From: an uncultured Clostridia bacterium
Lineage (GTDB): Bacteria > Bacillota > Clostridia > Christensenellales > UBA1242
Direction: 5' to 3'
Length of the DNA: 8,951 nucleotides
NCBI GenBank assembly: GCA_934725795.1
Contig: CAKVCF010000020.1
Span: forward strand, 1-8,951
Both the position numbers and the translations under genes were made by a program. The notes below the pieces were generated by a model, which had not been told where the DNA came from, ran no database searches, and was given only the letters and a program-made list of their open reading frames with translations. Below, piece after piece: positions 5,895-8,951 of this stretch (position 1 is the first letter of the stretch; the number at the start of each line of letters is the position of its first letter).

Positions 5895-7211
5895 ATGAAA
5901 AAACCACTTGTAGCAATTGTCGGCAAACCAAATGTTGGTAAATCCACATTTTTTAACAAGATTGCAGGCAGCAAAATTAGTATAGTTGAAGATGTCCCTG
6001 GAGTTACTAGAGATAGAATTTTTGCCAACGCTGAATGGTGTGGCTATCAATTTCAGGTTGTGGACACTGGCGGCTTGGATTTTAATAAAGAAGATGAAAT
6101 CAATAAGCGTATAATTGAACAGGCAAATTTAGCAATTGACTTGGCAGATGTTATTATTTTATTTGTAGATGGCAAACAAGGCATAACACATGACGATATA
6201 GAAGTTGCAAATCATTTGCGCAAAGCAAAAGCGCCAAAATTGTTGGCTGTGAACAAATTAGATAATAATGAAGTTGAAAAGACTTATGAATTTTATGAGC
6301 TTGGCCTTGGCGACCCGATTGCAATATCAGCTGAACAGGGCAAAGGTATTGGCGATTTGTTGGACGAGGTTGTTAAATATTTGCGCCGCACTGAAAAGGA
6401 TGAAGATGAATCAACCGTAAAAATTGCTTTGGTTGGCAAACCAAATGCAGGTAAATCAAGCATCACAAATCGTTTGTTAGGTGAAGATAGGGTTGTTGTT
6501 AGTGCCGTTGCTGGCACAACACGTGATGCAATAGACAGTCCTTTTAGATGGAACAACAAAGATTATTGTTTGATTGACACCGCTGGTCTAAGGCGTAAAT
6601 CTAAAATTGAACCTGATAGCATTGAAAGGTATAGCGTTATTCGCAGCCTTAACGCAATTGAGCGTGCTGATGTTGTTGTGGTTGTGTTGGATGCAAGCGA
6701 AGGCATAACAGAACAAGATGTGCGCATTTTAGGTTTGGTGCATGAGCAAGGCAAACCAAGCGTTATTGTTGTAAATAAATGGGATTTAATTGAAAACAGT
6801 GCAGAACAACGTAAAGCTTTTGAAAAGCAGTTTGAAACAGATTTGGCATTTATGAAGTATTACGTAACACTTTATGTTTCATGTGCAACAGGGCAACGTA
6901 TTGGTCAAATAATGGAAAAGGTTGATTATGTGCTTGCAAACGCAAAAAGAGAAATTCCTATGGCACTTTTCAACAATGTGCTTACAAATGCAATCAGTGC
7001 CACTGAACCACCAAGCAAGCATGGCAAACGCTTAAAAATCATTTTTGGCAAACAAGTGGCAACTTGTCCACCAACTTTTGAAATTTATTGCAACAATGCT
7101 GATTTGGTTGAAAACGCATATATTAGATATATCGAGAACAACCTTCGCCGTGCATTTGATTTTAATGGAACACCTATAAAAGTTGCGTTTAAAAACAAAA
7201 ACGAAGATTAA
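5895..7211 (+). CDS. der: Ribosome-assembly GTPase Der (EngA)
   Basis: A 438-residue GTPase with two G domains in tandem and a C-terminal KH-like domain, the diagnostic layout of Der, which acts in the cytoplasm in 50S subunit maturation and is generally essential. Domain 1 has GKPNVGKS (10-17), DTGG (57-60) and NKLD (120-123). Domain 2 has GKPNAGKS (181-188), DTAG (228-231) and NKWD (294-297). The KH-like part covers about 353-434, with CPPTFEIYCN (391-400) and YIRYIENNLRRAF (409-421). The ATG at 5895 is chosen over an upstream in-frame ATG at 5835: the shorter protein starts MKKPLVAIVG as in the family, and the longer one would begin upstream of the predicted promoter. It appears to be a single-gene unit, with its own promoter and terminator; codon use is in keeping with the window. 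Confidence 0.97.
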   Translation: MKKPLVAIVGKPNVGKSTFFNKIAGSKISIVEDVPGVTRDRIFANAEWCGYQFQVVDTGGLDFNKEDEINKRIIEQANLAIDLADVIILFVDGKQGITHDDIEVANHLRKAKAPKLLAVNKLDNNEVEKTYEFYELGLGDPIAISAEQGKGIGDLLDEVVKYLRRTEKDEDESTVKIALVGKPNAGKSSITNRLLGEDRVVVSAVAGTTRDAIDSPFRWNNKDYCLIDTAGLRRKSKIEPDSIERYSVIRSLNAIERADVVVVVLDASEGITEQDVRILGLVHEQGKPSVIVVNKWDLIENSAEQRKAFEKQFETDLAFMKYYVTLYVSCATGQRIGQIMEKVDYVLANAKREIPMALFNNVLTNAISATEPPSKHGKRLKIIFGKQVATCPPTFEIYCNNADLVENAYIRYIENNLRRAFDFNGTPIKVAFKNKNED

Positions 7212-7215
7212 ATTT

Positions 7216-7254
7216 AAAAGCCACGTTTTAAAATATTTATGACGTGGTTTTTTT
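7216..7254 (+). terminator. Intrinsic terminator after der
   Basis: CCACGT (7221-7226) pairs with ACGTGG (7242-7247), seven T follow (7248-7254), and the A-run before the stem can extend the pairing. The loop is 15 bases. It lies 9 bases after the der stop. Confidence 0.85.
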
Positions 7255-7286
7255 GTAGAGTGGTGCTAAATAGAGTGAGTGTGTTG

Positions 7287-7306
7287 AATATTTTTGGCAA
7301 AATATT
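7287..7306. repeat. Perfect palindrome upstream of the GLUG gene
   Basis: AATATTTT (7287-7294) and AAAATATT (7299-7306) are exact inverted repeats around TGGC. The element lies between the der terminator and the next promoter, about 55 bp before its -35. It could be an operator or a chance AT palindrome. Confidence 0.3.
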
Positions 7307-7361
7307 GAAAAGGTATAAATTTGATGTCTGTTGTTTACGCAAAAATCAAGCAGCAACTTGT

Positions 7362-7391
7362 TTGACTTTTTAACTTGTTTAAAGTTATAAT
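7362..7391 (+). promoter_or_regulatory. Strong promoter, predicted leaderless start of the GLUG gene
   Basis: TTGACT (7362-7367), an 18-base spacer and a perfect TATAAT (7386-7391) end exactly 7 bases before ATG 7399. No Shine-Dalgarno lies between. Two copies of AACTTGTTT (7355-7363 and 7372-7380) straddle the -35 element and could be a regulator's site. Confidence 0.65.
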
Positions 7392-7398
7392 ATAACAA

Positions 7399-8951
7399 AT
7401 GCTAGGGGCAAGGCTTGCTAAATATAAAAAAACAGTAAGTATAATCTTGCTTGTTTTTTGTGCTGTTTTTCTTGTTGTAGTGTCAGTTGATGTTGGTGCC
7501 AGTTTGTCGCTTAGGCATGTTGCCATCATCAAGGATGGCGAGCAAACCGTTAGATTAGAGTTAAACAGCAAAGTTAATTTGCAAGATAACACAATTGAAA
7601 AGCTATCAAAAAAGATAACAGTAACCAGCACTGGTGCTGATGGCAAGTTTGGTGATTTGGTTATGGTAACAAATAAATGTGTTATGTTTGATTATACAAT
7701 TAACAACAAAACATATTACTTTTCAGCCATGGGCACAAAGTTAGACAAAACGTCAAAAGACATATATTTAACAGCAACAGGTGATTTAACAATAGCCAGT
7801 TATAGTGCATTGTCATCGTTTAGGAACAATGTTAACAATGGCACAACTTACAGTGGTTCAACCGTAACATTAATCAAAGATATCAATATGGGCGGAGTGA
7901 ATTGGATACCTATAGGATTGGTTAATAAAAGTTTTCAAGGCACATTTGATGGCGGCGGGCACACTATTTCAAATTTCAAATTAGGTGCTGGCATCTATTG
8001 TGGGACGGTCGGTCTATTTGGTTATACCCAAAATGCAACAATAAAACGTTTGCAAATTCAAGAGGTAACCATTGATTTTACTGATTCAACCAATGAATAT
8101 TATTCAGAATTGGGGATTGTAAGTGTAATTGGTTATCGTGGAATTTCTAGTGTGTCCGGATGCTATATGTCATATTATTATGATTTGTATATTGGTTTTG
8201 TTGTTGGAAGGATGGATGGTGGCACAATTTCAAATTGCAATGTTGATGCCACATGTTCAGCAACGGTTAAGGCTGTAAGTATAATGCAAGGGTACTTTGA
8301 TTATAATAATGAAAACAATGATAAACAATTAGGGCAAATGATTGGCGGTATTGTTGGTGGTGCATATGGCACAATTTCAGATTGTTCTTCATATGTCACC
8401 ATTGATGCTTACAATAAAAATCAACAAACATTTTGTGTAAGTGGTATTTGTGGCGGATGGAGTAATTATGGTCAAAAATTAAGCGTTAGCAATTGTTTGT
8501 TTAAAGGTAGTGTAACAATCACAGATGCTTCTTACGGCACAAACAATCCATCGTATTTGTCATATGGTGGCATTGTAGGCGGTGGTTTTAAGTTTTATTA
8601 TTTTTATAATGTAAGTAACAAAACCAGCACGGTTGTAATCAACAGATGTGTTGCTTTGTTAGATAATTTTAAACTTAAAAATTGTGATAAAAATGTTGCA
8701 CAAAATGATTTTAATAATTACAGCATAGACTATATGTTTGGATGTAGATATTCTTTTCAAGGCATTTTTGCTATGGTGCCAGTTAATAGGACAAATGGTG
8801 CCTATGGCGAAGCGTATGCATATTGCGGTTACACTTATCGAAGGATAGAAAAAAACGATTGGGCAACAGAACGTTTATATGATTATTCTGAAAGCACAAA
8901 AAATTACTATTCTGTAAAAGGGGTTCAAACAGAATCTGACGTAGAGAACTT
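7399..8951 (+). CDS. Exported GLUG-repeat surface protein, 5' part (517 codons, open at the edge)
   Basis: The frame stays open from ATG 7399 to the right edge, so the C-terminus is missing. Residues 1-11 are basic, then a hydrophobic segment (about 13-33, SIILLVFCAVFLVVVS) acts as a signal peptide or membrane anchor. After a unique region (about 35-125) comes the typical GLUG lead-in with WIPIG (169-173) and FQGTFDGGGHTISNFKL (179-195), then repeats built on G-x-V-G-x-x-x-G-T-I-S-x-C. These include VGLFGYTQNATIKRL (204-218), IGFVVGRMDGGTISNC (265-280), IGGIVGGAYGTISDC (315-329), VSGICGGWSNYG (347-358) with SVSNC (362-366), and YGGIVGGG (389-396) with VVINRC (412-417). Such repeats are expected to fold as a beta-helix on cell-surface proteins. 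Ligand and function are unknown. Residues 480-517 show no repeat. It has no operon partner here. Confidence 0.85.
   Translation, partial: MLGARLAKYKKTVSIILLVFCAVFLVVVSVDVGASLSLRHVAIIKDGEQTVRLELNSKVNLQDNTIEKLSKKITVTSTGADGKFGDLVMVTNKCVMFDYTINNKTYYFSAMGTKLDKTSKDIYLTATGDLTIASYSALSSFRNNVNNGTTYSGSTVTLIKDINMGGVNWIPIGLVNKSFQGTFDGGGHTISNFKLGAGIYCGTVGLFGYTQNATIKRLQIQEVTIDFTDSTNEYYSELGIVSVIGYRGISSVSGCYMSYYYDLYIGFVVGRMDGGTISNCNVDATCSATVKAVSIMQGYFDYNNENNDKQLGQMIGGIVGGAYGTISDCSSYVTIDAYNKNQQTFCVSGICGGWSNYGQKLSVSNCLFKGSVTITDASYGTNNPSYLSYGGIVGGGFKFYYFYNVSNKTSTVVINRCVALLDNFKLKNCDKNVAQNDFNNYSIDYMFGCRYSFQGIFAMVPVNRTNGAYGEAYAYCGYTYRRIEKNDWATERLYDYSESTKNYYSVKGVQTESDVEN

Noticed and set aside
7335..7646. A 103-codon minus-strand frame
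   Set aside because: It lies opposite the start of the GLUG gene and its promoter; the plus-strand frame has signal peptide, repeats and promoter support.

Overview
The window is low in G+C (about a third by eye) and carries ordinary chromosomal genes of a Firmicutes-like bacterium, all on the + strand. The pairing of a YrrM/TrmR-type methyltransferase with a U32 protein, a YegS/BmrU-type lipid kinase and a compact feoA-feoB operon fits Clostridia or a relative. The large GLUG-repeat surface protein at the right edge is typical of gut Clostridia and their uncultivated relatives. The lineage is an inference from gene content and composition only. All visible stop codons are TAA or TAG and tryptophan is read from TGG, so nothing suggests an altered code.

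Layout: (1) 62-2940, a tRNA-modification pair followed by a lipid kinase. trmR encodes a tRNA 5-hydroxyuridine O-methyltransferase and trhP a U32-family tRNA hydroxylase; together they should make 5-methoxyuridine at wobble position 34. The diacylglycerol kinase-like gene starts on the base after the trhP stop, and a clear intrinsic terminator overlaps its own stop codon. A good promoter sits at the trmR/trhP junction. (2) 2960-5481, a 226-bp AT-rich leader region with a palindrome and direct repeats, then feoA and feoB overlapping by 8 bases (ferrous iron uptake). feoB has a block of about 500 bp that is far more AT-rich than its surroundings. (3) 5482-5894, a 413-bp gap with no convincing gene but two hairpins, one of which looks like a terminator for a minus-strand transcript. 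(4) 5895-7254, der (EngA), the two-G-domain ribosome-assembly GTPase, with its own promoter and terminator. (5) 7255-8951, a strong promoter and the first 517 codons of an exported GLUG-repeat protein that runs off the window.

Start sites follow a pattern. Genes inside transcription units (trhP, the kinase gene, feoB) have purine-rich Shine-Dalgarno sequences. Promoter-proximal genes (trmR, feoA, der, the GLUG gene) have none. For der and the GLUG gene a sigma70-type promoter ends exactly 7 bases before the ATG, which predicts leaderless mRNAs. I see no mobile element, CRISPR array, tRNA or rRNA gene and no clear sign of a new multi-gene system. The items most worth following up are the leaderless starts, the possible minus-strand transcript before der, and the unusual feoB.
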